Positions 33,855 to 42,270 are shown, numbered from the stretch's first letter. The stretch: 46,041 nt of DNA from Beijerinckiaceae bacterium (GCA_903970475.1 CAJCIQ010000153.1:1-46041); one strand, 5' to 3'. The notes: generated from the letters alone by a model not told the origin. Translations and numbers: made by a program.

Positions 33855-34844
33855 ATGTACACGTTTACCCTAATCCCTCCTAATTCGCGTAATACAGTCC
33901 GCAAAAGCGGGACCTTTTATTCAGAGGTTATACGAGGTCTGAGTCATAGCCCCAAATACCTGGAATCTAAATACTTCTATGATATCGTGGGGGACCATCT
34001 TTTCCAACAGATCATGGACCTCCCCGAATACTACCTGACCAACTGCGAGCGGGAAATATTATCCGATCAGGCCCATGATATTATCCAAACCTTTCGGGAT
34101 TATGCCGGGGATTTTGACCTGGTAGAACTGGGTGCGGGAGATGCCTCCAAAACAGAATTCCTGCTCCGTAAAATGTTGCAGGAAAAGATCAACTTCACTT
34201 ATTTCCCCATAGACATTTCCACCAATGTGATCCGGTCCCTGGATGAGGAATTAGGAGGACGTCTCCCTGGTCTTCAATGGCATGGCCTCAACGGAGAGTA
34301 CATGGATATGCTCAAGGAATCCGCCAATCTGTCCTCCAAAAAGAAGGTGGTGCTCCTCATGGGCGCTAATATTGGAAATTTTCCTCCCCCGGAAGCCAAG
34401 GCTTTTTGCCAGGCATTGCATGATCACTTGCAATCCGGAGACCTGCTCTTCATTGGGTTTGACCTTAAAAAAGACCCACAGGTCATATTGAATGCCTATA
34501 ACGATGCACAAGGCGTCACCAGGGATTTCAACCTGAACTTACTTACCAGGATCAACAAGGAGTTAGGAGCTGATTTTCACCTAAGTGATTTCAGGCATTT
34601 TCCGACCTACGATCCCTTAACCGGCAGTTGCAAAAGCTATCTCATCAGCCTCAAACAGCATTGGGTGCATATCGATGGTACGCCCATTCACTTCGATGCC
34701 TACGAGCCCATCTATATGGAAGTATCCCAAAAGTATTCCCTGGATGAAATCCATGAAATGGGCCGCTCTTCAGGGTTTGAGCCAATTGCGGATTTCCGGG
34801 ACAGCAGACGGTGGTTCACTGATTGCTTGTGGAGGGTGAAATAA
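33855..34844 (+). CDS. egtD: L-histidine N(alpha)-methyltransferase EgtD
   Basis: A 329-residue SAM-dependent enzyme that trimethylates histidine to hercynine, the first step of ergothioneine synthesis. Motifs are SPKYLESKYFYDIVGDHLF at the start, the SAM loop ELGAGDASKTEFLL (91-104), YFPIDIS, LLMGANIGNFPP, GFDLKKDP and AYNDAQGVTRDFNLNLL. The histidine-binding residues described in mycobacterial EgtD appear conserved: Asn 172 (GANIGNF), Tyr 215 (NAYNDA), Glu 289 and Ser 291 (MEVSQKY); this mapping is by eye. EgtB is directly upstream. The stop codon overlaps a likely promoter box for the AraC gene. Confidence 0.95.
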   Translation: MYTFTLIPPNSRNTVRKSGTFYSEVIRGLSHSPKYLESKYFYDIVGDHLFQQIMDLPEYYLTNCEREILSDQAHDIIQTFRDYAGDFDLVELGAGDASKTEFLLRKMLQEKINFTYFPIDISTNVIRSLDEELGGRLPGLQWHGLNGEYMDMLKESANLSSKKKVVLLMGANIGNFPPPEAKAFCQALHDHLQSGDLLFIGFDLKKDPQVILNAYNDAQGVTRDFNLNLLTRINKELGADFHLSDFRHFPTYDPLTGSCKSYLISLKQHWVHIDGTPIHFDAYEPIYMEVSQKYSLDEIHEMGRSSGFEPIADFRDSRRWFTDCLWRVK

Positions 34845-34849
34845 TTTTG
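34842..34849 (+). promoter_or_regulatory. Exact TAnnTTTG -7 box before the AraC-type gene
   Basis: TAATTTTG starts at the egtD stop codon and lies 38 bp before the regulator's ATG. No good TTG is found at the ideal 19-21 bp distance (nearest 16 bp), so strength is uncertain. It suggests the regulator can be transcribed separately from the egt operon. Confidence 0.3.
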
Positions 34850-34887
34850 TACATTTACTTTCCCCGGAATATTTAAACCCGCATTCC

Positions 34888-35874
34888 ATGAAACATGTTA
34901 CGATTCTTGTTCCAGAAGATGTAGTAATGGCCAGCATTGTTGACCCCAGGATGCTATTCTTAGGGGTGAATGATTTATTGGCTTCCATAGGAAGACCCCC
35001 CATATTCCAGGTTCAACTAGCTGGTTTGACAAAGGAGATGACCTTGCATGAAGGCGCCTTTACCATCCATACAGACATATTGCTTTCGGACCTGGTAAAA
35101 ACCGACCTCATCATTGTACCCGCTTTACGCCTGAACGTCAAGGAAGGCATCGAAAAGAACAAAGCTTTCCTGGGATGGATTGTAGATCAATATAGGATGG
35201 GTGCGGAAGTGGCCAGTCTTTGTATCGGGGCCTTTATGTTGGCGTCCACTGGCCTGTTGAATGGCAAGGAATGCTCCAGCCATTGGGTCATTGCTGCGGA
35301 GTTCAGGGAAATGTTCCCCGAAGTTTGTCTGGTGGACGGCAGGATCGTTACCGAAAGCGAAGGCTTATATTCCAGCGGTGGGGCAGCTTCCTACTGGAAT
35401 CTGCTCTTGCACCTGGTGGAAAAGTTTGCCGGCAGGGAAATCGCCATTATGGCCGCCAAATTTTACGCCCTGGATCTTGACAGGACTACCCAATCGCCCT
35501 TTGCCATGTTCAATGGACAAAAGAAGCACGACGATGAACCCATTAGAAAAGCCCAGGAATACATTGAAACAAACATCAACGAAAGGATACTCGTAGAAGA
35601 ACTAGCCGTTAAATTTGCCATTGGTAGGAGGCATTTTGAAAGAAGGTTTAAAAAAGCCACCAACAATACACCCGTGGAATACATTCAAAGGGTAAAAATG
35701 GAGGCGGCCAAGAAACAACTGGAGTCCAGTACCAAAAATATCAATGAGGTCATGTATGAGGTAGGGTACTCGGACAACAAAGCCTTCCGCACCATATTCA
35801 AAAAGATCACCGGACTCTCGCCCGTGCGCTATCGCAGCAAATATAATAAGGAAGCTGCTACTGCTTACGCATAG
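34888..35874 (+). CDS. AraC-family regulator with DJ-1/PfpI-like N-terminal domain (GlxA type)
   Basis: A 328-residue transcription factor. The N-terminal half resembles DJ-1/PfpI proteins: HVTILVPEDVVMASIVDPRM, DLIIVPALR, AEVASLCIGAFMLASTGLLN (nucleophile-elbow Cys) and SSGGAASYWNLLLHLVEKF. The C-terminal half has the two HTH motifs of AraC: ERILVEELAVKFAIGRRHFE and NINEVMYEVGYSDNKAFRTI, ending in FKKITGLSPVRYRSKY. GlxA-type regulators often respond to small amide or choline-like metabolites. It lies between the egt genes and a GNAT-esterase pair, with 43 bp to egtD and 22 bp to the GNAT gene, so it could govern either side. Confidence 0.92.
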   Translation: MKHVTILVPEDVVMASIVDPRMLFLGVNDLLASIGRPPIFQVQLAGLTKEMTLHEGAFTIHTDILLSDLVKTDLIIVPALRLNVKEGIEKNKAFLGWIVDQYRMGAEVASLCIGAFMLASTGLLNGKECSSHWVIAAEFREMFPEVCLVDGRIVTESEGLYSSGGAASYWNLLLHLVEKFAGREIAIMAAKFYALDLDRTTQSPFAMFNGQKKHDDEPIRKAQEYIETNINERILVEELAVKFAIGRRHFERRFKKATNNTPVEYIQRVKMEAAKKQLESSTKNINEVMYEVGYSDNKAFRTIFKKITGLSPVRYRSKYNKEAATAYA

Positions 35875-35896
35875 GTCCGGCAAATAAATACCATAT

Positions 35897-36193
35897 ATGA
35901 GTGAAGCTCCTTACACGGTCAGCAACAATGAGAAGGAAATGCAATTTGAGATCAAGCAAGATGGATTTCTGGCTTATCTGTCATATAGGTATTATAAAAA
36001 CGACATCGCTTTCATGCACACTTTTGTGCCTAAACCTTTGGAGGGAAAGGGGATGGCGGGAGCCCTGGCGGTCGCCGCCTTCGCCTTTGCCAAGTCCTCT
36101 GGAAAGTTGGTAATGGTGTATTGTCCCTATGTGGCGGCTTTCCTGAAGAGACACCCGGATTACCAGTCCCAGGTAGACAAACAATACCATTAA
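35897..36193 (+). CDS. Small GNAT-type N-acetyltransferase (YjdJ-like)
   Basis: A 98-residue single-domain protein of the short GNAT group. It begins with an antiparallel sheet (FEIKQDGFLAYLSYRYYKND), has the acyl-CoA pyrophosphate loop region (FVPKPLEGKGMAGALAVAAF), and ends with VYCPYVAAFLKRHPDYQ, the standard family C-terminus. The acceptor is unknown. It lies 22 bp after the AraC-type regulator and 3 bp before the esterase-like gene. Confidence 0.85.
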   Translation: MSEAPYTVSNNEKEMQFEIKQDGFLAYLSYRYYKNDIAFMHTFVPKPLEGKGMAGALAVAAFAFAKSSGKLVMVYCPYVAAFLKRHPDYQSQVDKQYH

Positions 36194-36196
36194 TAC

Positions 36197-37939
36197 ATGA
36201 TAAACCTCAGGCCCACCCTGATTGTTGCAATCATCGCTGCCTCCGTCCTTGTTTTGGCGCTTGTACCAGCGGAAAGCGTTTTTTCCCAAACCTTTTGCAT
36301 CCGCATCGCAGACAGCCTGCACAAGGACACTTTACAAGGAAGGCTACTATTGCTGTTGTCCAATAATAATGAGGAAGAACCCCGGTTTCAGATTGAAGAC
36401 GGTCCATCGACCCAAATGGTATTTGGGGTAGATGTGGAGGATTGGCAGCCGGGCAATACCCGGTTGGTAGACGTGCACGCATTTGGATTCCCCATCGAAC
36501 GCTTGCGGGATGTACCAGCCGGGGACTATTATGTTCAGGTGGTCTTGCACAAGTACGAAACTTTTCATCTGGCGAACGGACATACGGTAAAACTGCCCAT
36601 GGACCGGGGGGAAGGCCAGCATTGGAACCTGGCTCCGGGCAATATTTATTCCACCCCTGTCAAGATCCATTTTGACCCTTCCACCTCAGGGGAAATCGCC
36701 CTGACCATAGACCGCAAGATTGGTCCTATTGCGGAGCCTACAGACAGCAAATACATCAAACACATAAAGATTCAATCTAAATTACTCACCGCCTTTTGGG
36801 GGAGGCCTATGTATATCGGAGCCCATATCCTGCTTCCCGCGGGTTTCGACGAACACCCCAACGTAAAATATCCACTGGCCATATTCCATGGGCATTTTTC
36901 TCCGGACTTTGATGGATTCCGAACCATTCCACCGGACCCCGATTTAAAGCCGGACACCAGCGTGCGCTTTCACCTGAAAGGATACAATCGCATTGTACAA
37001 CAGGAAGCCTACAACTTCTATAAGGAATGGACTGGCCCAGGGTTCCCCAGGGTACTGGCCATCGAAATCGAGCATGCTAACCCCTACTACGACGATTCCT
37101 ATGCGGTGAACTCCGCTAACCTGGGTCCTTACGGAGATGCCATCACTTACGAGCTCATCCCTGAAATAGAAAAACGCTTCAGGGGGATAGGCCAGGGCTG
37201 GGCCAGATTTACCTATGGTGGTTCCACAGGTGGTTGGGAAGCTTTAGCCGTTCAGGTCCTGTATCCCGACCAGTATAATGGTTGTTATGCTTCTTGCCCC
37301 GATCCAGTGGATTTTTCCAGGTATACGACGATTGATTTGTATAAGGATAAGAATGCTTATTTCCTTCAAAGCGATTACAAGAAAACGCCTCGCCCCGCTG
37401 TCAGAGATTATTTAGGTCACGTCAGCGCTACCATTGAAGAAGACAACCATATGGAGCTGGCATTAGGCAGCCGTAGCCGGAGCGGAGAACAGTTTGACAT
37501 CTGGGAGGCTGTTTTTTCCCCTATGGGCCAAGATGGTTATCCCCAGCGCATATATGATAAATACACAGGCGCCATTGACTCCACCGTGGCAGCCTATTGG
37601 AAGGAACACTATGACCTTACCCATATCATTCAACGGGATTGGTCAAAGATTGGTCCGCTGCTCCAAGGCAAGATTCATATCTATGTGGGAACCATGGATA
37701 CGTATTACCTCAATGACGCCGTGTATTCAGCCGAAGATGTGCTCAGGAAGCTTCAAAATCCTGTTTGCAACTGTCAGGTCGATTATGGAGACAGGGCAGA
37801 ACATTGCTGGAATGGAGACCATACCCAGCCCAATTATATGAGCAGGCTCCATTACCACCAGATGTATATCAAAAAATGGGCGGAAGAAGTGAAAACCAGA
37901 GCGCCTAAAGGGGCAGACCTGACGTCCTGGAGGTACTAA
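36197..37939 (+). CDS. Secreted alpha/beta-hydrolase, putative esterase
   Basis: A 580-residue exported protein with an N-terminal hydrophobic signal segment (about 7-28). The first part (about 40-180) is beta-rich and has no clear family. The second is an alpha/beta-hydrolase of the esterase-D type: PMYIGAHILLPAGFDEHP, LAIFHGHF, nucleophile elbow FTYGGSTGGWEAL (Ser in GGSTGG), and a late Asp/His region (IYVGTMDTYYLN, RAEHCWNGDHTQPNYM). It may hydrolyse ester-linked groups on polysaccharides or act on peptides. It follows GNAT by 3 bp; its stop overlaps the convergent SDR stop by 4 bp. Confidence 0.75.
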   Translation: MINLRPTLIVAIIAASVLVLALVPAESVFSQTFCIRIADSLHKDTLQGRLLLLLSNNNEEEPRFQIEDGPSTQMVFGVDVEDWQPGNTRLVDVHAFGFPIERLRDVPAGDYYVQVVLHKYETFHLANGHTVKLPMDRGEGQHWNLAPGNIYSTPVKIHFDPSTSGEIALTIDRKIGPIAEPTDSKYIKHIKIQSKLLTAFWGRPMYIGAHILLPAGFDEHPNVKYPLAIFHGHFSPDFDGFRTIPPDPDLKPDTSVRFHLKGYNRIVQQEAYNFYKEWTGPGFPRVLAIEIEHANPYYDDSYAVNSANLGPYGDAITYELIPEIEKRFRGIGQGWARFTYGGSTGGWEALAVQVLYPDQYNGCYASCPDPVDFSRYTTIDLYKDKNAYFLQSDYKKTPRPAVRDYLGHVSATIEEDNHMELALGSRSRSGEQFDIWEAVFSPMGQDGYPQRIYDKYTGAIDSTVAAYWKEHYDLTHIIQRDWSKIGPLLQGKIHIYVGTMDTYYLNDAVYSAEDVLRKLQNPVCNCQVDYGDRAEHCWNGDHTQPNYMSRLHYHQMYIKKWAEEVKTRAPKGADLTSWRY

Positions 37940-38700
37940 AGGGCCTGACCACCAGAAACTTCCAATCTGACACCCGTGATCCAACCAGCCTCTGGTGTAC
38001 ACAGGAAAGCTACGACGCCACCTATATCATCGGGTAAGCCTACGCGGCCCAGCGCAGTGACAGAAGCGATCATATTATTCAATGCCTCATTATCCCGGAC
38101 CACTCCTCCTCCGAAGTCGGTCTCTATGGCGCCTGGAGCTACCACATTGACCCGGATTTGTCTGGCGCCTAATTCCTTAGCCTGATACTTGGTCAGGGTC
38201 TCTATGGCCCCCTTCATGGAGGCATAGGCAGCGTAACCTGGATTGGTAAACCGGGCCAGCCCAGAAGATATATTAATGATGGAACCCCCGTCGTTGATCA
38301 GGGTCAAAGCACCTTGGGTTAAAAAGAAGACCCCTTTGAATTGTACATTTAACAGCTCATCAAATTCATCTTCTGAGGTCTGTGCAAAGGGCTTATGTAC
38401 ACCTATACCGGCATTATTCACCAGGAAATCAAGTTTTTCTGTACCAAAGGTGGTGTTCAGCGTTTCTTTCAGGGTGCTGAAAAATGCGGGAAAGCTTTTT
38501 ACATGGCCGCTGTTGAGCTGAAGGGCAGCTGCTTTGACGCCCAAGGCTTGCACTTCGGCTACAACAGCCTGAGCTGTATCCTTTTGACTGTTATAGGTTA
38601 GTACCACATTAATCCCCTTTTTAGCCAGGGCCATCACCATGTTCTTGCCCAATCCCCGGCTTCCACCGGTGACCAGGGCGATTTTCGATTTGTTTGCCAT
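37936..38700 (-). CDS. Short-chain dehydrogenase/reductase
   Basis: A 254-residue classical SDR: cofactor motif ALVTGGSRGLGKNMV, NNAGIGVHKPF, catalytic Ser in NISSGLARF, YxxxK as YAAYASMKGA and C-terminal GWITGVRLEVSGGQAL. Arg and the basic residues near the first strand favour NADPH. The substrate is unknown; FabG-like ketoreductases are the closest class. It ends against the esterase gene with a 4-bp overlap of convergent stops. Confidence 0.92.
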   Translation of the reverse strand: MANKSKIALVTGGSRGLGKNMVMALAKKGINVVLTYNSQKDTAQAVVAEVQALGVKAAALQLNSGHVKSFPAFFSTLKETLNTTFGTEKLDFLVNNAGIGVHKPFAQTSEDEFDELLNVQFKGVFFLTQGALTLINDGGSIINISSGLARFTNPGYAAYASMKGAIETLTKYQAKELGARQIRVNVVAPGAIETDFGGGVVRDNEALNNMIASVTALGRVGLPDDIGGVVAFLCTPEAGWITGVRLEVSGGQAL

Positions 38701-38764
38701 TTGGATATGTTTAATTTGAGTCCAAAGGTAGATCGGGAAAATGCCAACGGAATGGTGATAGCTT

Positions 38765-38794
38765 AAGTATTTAGCGAAGTGAAGTATTTAGCGA
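38765..38794. repeat. 17-bp tandem duplication over a stop codon
   Basis: AAGTATTTAGCGA occurs at 38765-38777 and 38782-38794, a 17-bp period. The second copy contains the stop codon of the small conserved gene (38788-38790), so the end of that gene has been duplicated just downstream. Confidence 0.5.
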
Positions 38795-39081
38795 CGACCC
38801 AGTACCTCCTGGACGATCTCCTCCCATTCATTTTTCAGTCCACCAGTGGCCATGGGTTTTCCAGCTCTTTGATACCAATACCCTGCATTTCCCAGGTCTC
38901 CCTCCTGCCGGTGTAGCCAGGCATGCACCCAGTATCCATGGGGGGATGCTATATCCTGGGCAATATGGTGGGCGGTTTCCCAATCATCATTGCCCCCATA
39001 CCATAAGGCGGTCATTACACCACTAAGGCCCGCGGGCGGTTCACTGCCGTTCAAACTGGCTTTAAATTCATCCAAGTTCAT
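38788..39081 (-). CDS. Small conserved protein of unknown function
   Basis: A 97-residue cytoplasmic protein with no signal peptide. It has conserved-looking blocks PPAGLSGVMTALWYGGNDDW, AHHIAQDIASPHGYWVHAWL and HRQEGDLGNAGYWYQRAGKP, rich in His and Trp. I recall similar short proteins in many bacteria but no assigned role. The frame is open to a GTG at 39093; the Met at 39081 is preferred. It is divergent from the second GH2 gene across 47 bp. Confidence 0.6.
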   Translation of the reverse strand: MNLDEFKASLNGSEPPAGLSGVMTALWYGGNDDWETAHHIAQDIASPHGYWVHAWLHRQEGDLGNAGYWYQRAGKPMATGGLKNEWEEIVQEVLGRR

Positions 39082-39128
39082 AAGATGTAGCACTAGTTAT
39101 TATTGTATATTGTTTCATTGCGCCCCCC

Positions 39129-41852
39129 ATGAATAAACTTCCATTCCTGCTGATTTTTTGCCTTTACAGCCTCCAAGGTTCAGCCCAATCGGATTATGTA
39201 CTACGCAGTGGTTGGAAACTGCAATCAGTCCTTGTTGATTCCACGCCTGGGTCACTCATTTCTTCTCCTAATTTTACCGCCAACGGATGGTATCCTGTGG
39301 AGGTTCCCAATTCTGTAGTGGGTGCACTCATCGGCGCAAAAGCTTACGCTTTCGATCCATTTCAAGGGAGGAACCTGGAGCAAATGCGGGAACCCAAACT
39401 GGATAAAAGCTGGTGGTTTCGTAAGGAATTCACCATTCCCCTGTCTGACTCGGCCACTACCATCCTGTTACGCCTACAAGGCATCAATTATACTGCCAAC
39501 GTTTGGGTGAACGGTCAAAAAGTAGCAGACTCCACCCAGATCAAGGGTCCTTACCGCATCTTTGAGTTGGATCTGAGCAAGATCATTCATAAGGGCAAGC
39601 TCAATGCACTAGCCCTGGAAATCACCCGCCCTTTCTTACCCAACAAGGATGGTGGAGACCTCGCCATTGATTATGCAGACTGGATACCTGATCCACCCGA
39701 TTTCAATGCAGGCATATTAAATGAAGTGCGGATCCGCACCTGTCGGGAAGTGGACCTGACCTACCCGCTGGTCACTACCCACTTTGATCTGCCTTCCCTG
39801 GATATGGCTCACCTAACCTTAGACACCCGCTTGAGGAATTATACGGGCTCGCCCCAGGAGGTCATCATTAAGGGCACCATTGATGGCGCCATACACATGG
39901 AGAAAAAGGTACGTATTTCCGAAGCGCCAAACGCCGATATTACTTTCGATCCTGAGGAGGAATCCAAACTGAATATAGCGCACCCGGCTGTATGGTGGCC
40001 CTGGCAATATGGAAATCCCAACCTCCACCACCTGGAATTATCGGCCTGGGTTAATGGGAAATTAGCCTCCAAAGTGTCCATTCCTTTTGGCATCAGAGAA
40101 ACCGGTTCGAGGTTGATCAATGACTCATCGAGAGAATTCCTGATCAACGGAAAGCCCATCTTGCTCAGGGGTGCAGCCTGGGCGCCCGACTTGTTTCAAC
40201 GCCGTTCTGCCCTTAGGCAGGAACAGGAAATCAGGTTGGTCAAGGACATGCACATGAATATCATCAGAAGCGAGGGAAAAATAGAAGATGAACATTTCTA
40301 TGAACTCTGCGATCGCTATGGCATTCTGATCATGACCGGTTGGATGTGCTGCGGAGCCTGGCAACACCCGGAGCATTGGGATAGCGCGGAACGGGTAGTA
40401 GCTATGTCCTCTGACAGTAGTGCCATGTATATGCTGAGGAACAAAGCCAGCATATTGGTCTGGCTCAATGGAAGCGATATGCCGCCCACGGATACCACCG
40501 TAGAAAGAAATTACCTGACGATAGAGCAAGGACTAAAATGGCCTAACCCCATCATTGCTACCGCGGATGGAAGGGTATCTGAAGTATCCGGATACAGTGG
40601 GGTAAAAATGTTAGGCCCCTATGAATGGGTACCCCCCATTTATTGGGAAACCGATGCAACCCATGCATTTGGTGGCGCCTGGGGTCTGGCTACAGAGATC
40701 TCTCCCGGTCCCAGCATTCCACCTTATGAAAGCCTGATTAAATTCATTCCTATCGATTCTTTGAACACCACCTCCGGCATATGGCGTTATCATTCGGGAA
40801 GGGGTAAATTCGGAAGTACCGATGTATTTAATAAGGCATTGTCCGCAAGGTATGGTCCTTATGGGTCCATTCGGAATTTTGCCGCTAAAGCCCAGGCCCA
40901 GAATTATGAAGCCCACAGGGCCATGATGGAGGCTTATGGGTTCCACAAATACCAGACGGCAACCGGTGTCATACAATGGATGCTGAGTAATCCCTGGCCT
41001 GGGTTAATCTGGCATACCTACGATTACTTCCTTTATCCAGGGGGCACCTATTTTGGAATGAAAAAAGGGCTTGAGCCCCTTCATATCCAATACTCCTATG
41101 CTGCTCACACCGTAGGAATCGTTAACTCCGGATTAGGCACCCATCATTTATCGGCCCATGCCACCATCTACAATACGGATGGGTCAAGCCCATTTGAGCG
41201 CAATGCTTCGGTCACTGTTGGTCCTGATTCGGCGCTAACCTGGATGCAGTTACCTGAGCCAGGAAAGGATTATTCGGAAACCTGGTTTTTAAAACTGATG
41301 TTGGAAGATTCCCTCCATAAGCCTATCAGCACCAATTGGTATTGGTTGTCCAAAAAAATGGACGTCTTGAATTGGAAGCGATCTAATTGGTATACCACTC
41401 CTGAGTCGGCGTATGCGGACTATACAGCCTTGCAGGAATTGCCTAAAGTGGGGTTGGATGTGTCTGCGCTGTCCAGACCGTCTGTAGGCTTAAGACCGTC
41501 CGGGCTGTCTGGACCATCTGCCCGGCCTGCACCCGGTGCATCGACCGATACGACCCTTCAGGAAGTGCGCATCCGCAATATGGGTAAATCGGTGGCCTTC
41601 TTTGTTCATCTCAGGGTGCTAAACCCTTCTTCCGGAGAGGATATTTTACCCATAATTTTCTCCGATAATTATATCTGCCTGGCACCTGGGGAATCCAGGG
41701 TCATTACTTGCAAGTATGTTCGGGTGGCTGGGGAGCCGGCGGATTCTTCCTCGGCTGGGGAGCCGATTTTCCAGGTTTCTGCCTGGAACCTAGATATACA
41801 GGGGTCAAAAGGAGATCCGAAAGTCAAATTTGAGGAGGGACTTCCTCAATAA
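39129..41852 (+). CDS. Secreted GH2 enzyme, exo-beta-D-glucosaminidase-like
   Basis: A 907-residue exported enzyme (signal peptide MNKLPFLLIFCLYSLQGSAQ). Domains: sugar-binding jelly roll (about 50-200), Ig-like domain, TIM barrel (about 335-560) and C-terminal beta domains. Where most GH2 enzymes have NE, this one has LVWLNGSDMPP, so Asp 450 is the likely acid/base and Glu 523 (GLATEISPGP) the nucleophile. As I recall, the exo-beta-D-glucosaminidase CsxA uses D469 and E541, a spacing of 72 against 73 here. Release of glucosamine from chitosan-type oligomers is therefore the best guess. A repeat-rich linker (about 775-805) lies near the C-terminus. Confidence 0.88.
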   Translation: MNKLPFLLIFCLYSLQGSAQSDYVLRSGWKLQSVLVDSTPGSLISSPNFTANGWYPVEVPNSVVGALIGAKAYAFDPFQGRNLEQMREPKLDKSWWFRKEFTIPLSDSATTILLRLQGINYTANVWVNGQKVADSTQIKGPYRIFELDLSKIIHKGKLNALALEITRPFLPNKDGGDLAIDYADWIPDPPDFNAGILNEVRIRTCREVDLTYPLVTTHFDLPSLDMAHLTLDTRLRNYTGSPQEVIIKGTIDGAIHMEKKVRISEAPNADITFDPEEESKLNIAHPAVWWPWQYGNPNLHHLELSAWVNGKLASKVSIPFGIRETGSRLINDSSREFLINGKPILLRGAAWAPDLFQRRSALRQEQEIRLVKDMHMNIIRSEGKIEDEHFYELCDRYGILIMTGWMCCGAWQHPEHWDSAERVVAMSSDSSAMYMLRNKASILVWLNGSDMPPTDTTVERNYLTIEQGLKWPNPIIATADGRVSEVSGYSGVKMLGPYEWVPPIYWETDATHAFGGAWGLATEISPGPSIPPYESLIKFIPIDSLNTTSGIWRYHSGRGKFGSTDVFNKALSARYGPYGSIRNFAAKAQAQNYEAHRAMMEAYGFHKYQTATGVIQWMLSNPWPGLIWHTYDYFLYPGGTYFGMKKGLEPLHIQYSYAAHTVGIVNSGLGTHHLSAHATIYNTDGSSPFERNASVTVGPDSALTWMQLPEPGKDYSETWFLKLMLEDSLHKPISTNWYWLSKKMDVLNWKRSNWYTTPESAYADYTALQELPKVGLDVSALSRPSVGLRPSGLSGPSARPAPGASTDTTLQEVRIRNMGKSVAFFVHLRVLNPSSGEDILPIIFSDNYICLAPGESRVITCKYVRVAGEPADSSSAGEPIFQVSAWNLDIQGSKGDPKVKFEEGLPQ
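41463..41543. repeat. Degenerate in-frame repeat in the GH2 linker
   Basis: Three related units encode SALSRPSV, GLRPS and GLSGPSA in a Ser/Pro/Gly/Arg linker of the glucosaminidase-like protein. The units differ in length (7, 5 and 7 codons), so it is an old or irregular repeat. Confidence 0.45.
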
Positions 41853-41871
41853 GGTTGCTCGTGCGGTTCGG

Positions 41872-41961
41872 GGCCGGCGCCCATGTTGCGGCCAGTGCCC
41901 ATGTCCCGGCCGGCGCCCATGTCGCGGCCAGTGCCCATGTCCCGGACGGCGCCCATGTCGC
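41872..41961. repeat. Five tandem 18-bp GC-rich repeats between convergent genes
   Basis: Five adjoining 18-bp units start at 41872, 41890, 41908, 41926 and 41944, with consensus GGCCGGYGCCCATGTCSC. Units alternate between two versions (GGCCGGCGCCC and GGCCAGTGCCC), so the true period is 36 bp. The array fills the gap between the glucosaminidase-like gene (stop 41852) and the small secreted protein (stop 41965). It is far richer in GC than its neighbours and is open in several frames. Confidence 0.85.
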
Positions 41962-41964
41962 GGC

Positions 41965-42189
41965 CTAGCGCGCCAGTGCATAGAACAGGACCTTTTCAGC
42001 GTCCATCCATGCCAGATTGATTCCTTTTTCCTGCAAGTAGGCGTCTGCTTTGTCCTGATGCCATACCAGGCTAATTTCAGACTTTTTGCCGTCGAGGTCA
42101 TTGTGGCCTGCGGTGCGTTTTCCGTCTGCTTTTGCAGTTTGGGTGAAGGCGAGGGCTCCTACGAGGGCCAATGTGATAAACTGTTTCAT
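41965..42189 (-). CDS. Small secreted protein of unknown function
   Basis: A 74-residue protein with signal peptide MKQFITLALVGALAFTQTAKA, leaving about 53 residues (GHNDLDGKKSEISLVWHQDK, LQEKGINLAWMDAEKVLFY). No family is recognised. Its stop codon abuts the tandem 18-bp repeat; beyond the stop, another frame stays open through the repeat as an Arg/Gly/His/Pro-rich stretch. It follows the phosphatase-superfamily gene on the same strand, with two hairpins between them. Confidence 0.55.
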   Translation of the reverse strand: MKQFITLALVGALAFTQTAKADGKRTAGHNDLDGKKSEISLVWHQDKADAYLQEKGINLAWMDAEKVLFYALAR

Positions 42190-42270
42190 GGCGTTTGCAT
42201 TTTCATTAGGTATAATGCCAAATCACTGCCAATTCTGCTTTTCCATATAACAATATGATAATCAATGCAA

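Noticed and set aside
41830..42258. Plus-strand open frame encoding Cys/Arg/Pro-rich repeats, and a minus-strand frame (41805-42101) with Arg/Gly/His/Pro repeats
   Set aside because: Both arise from translating the GC-rich 18-bp repeat array in other frames; the minus-strand signal-peptide frame at 41965-42189 is the better gene.
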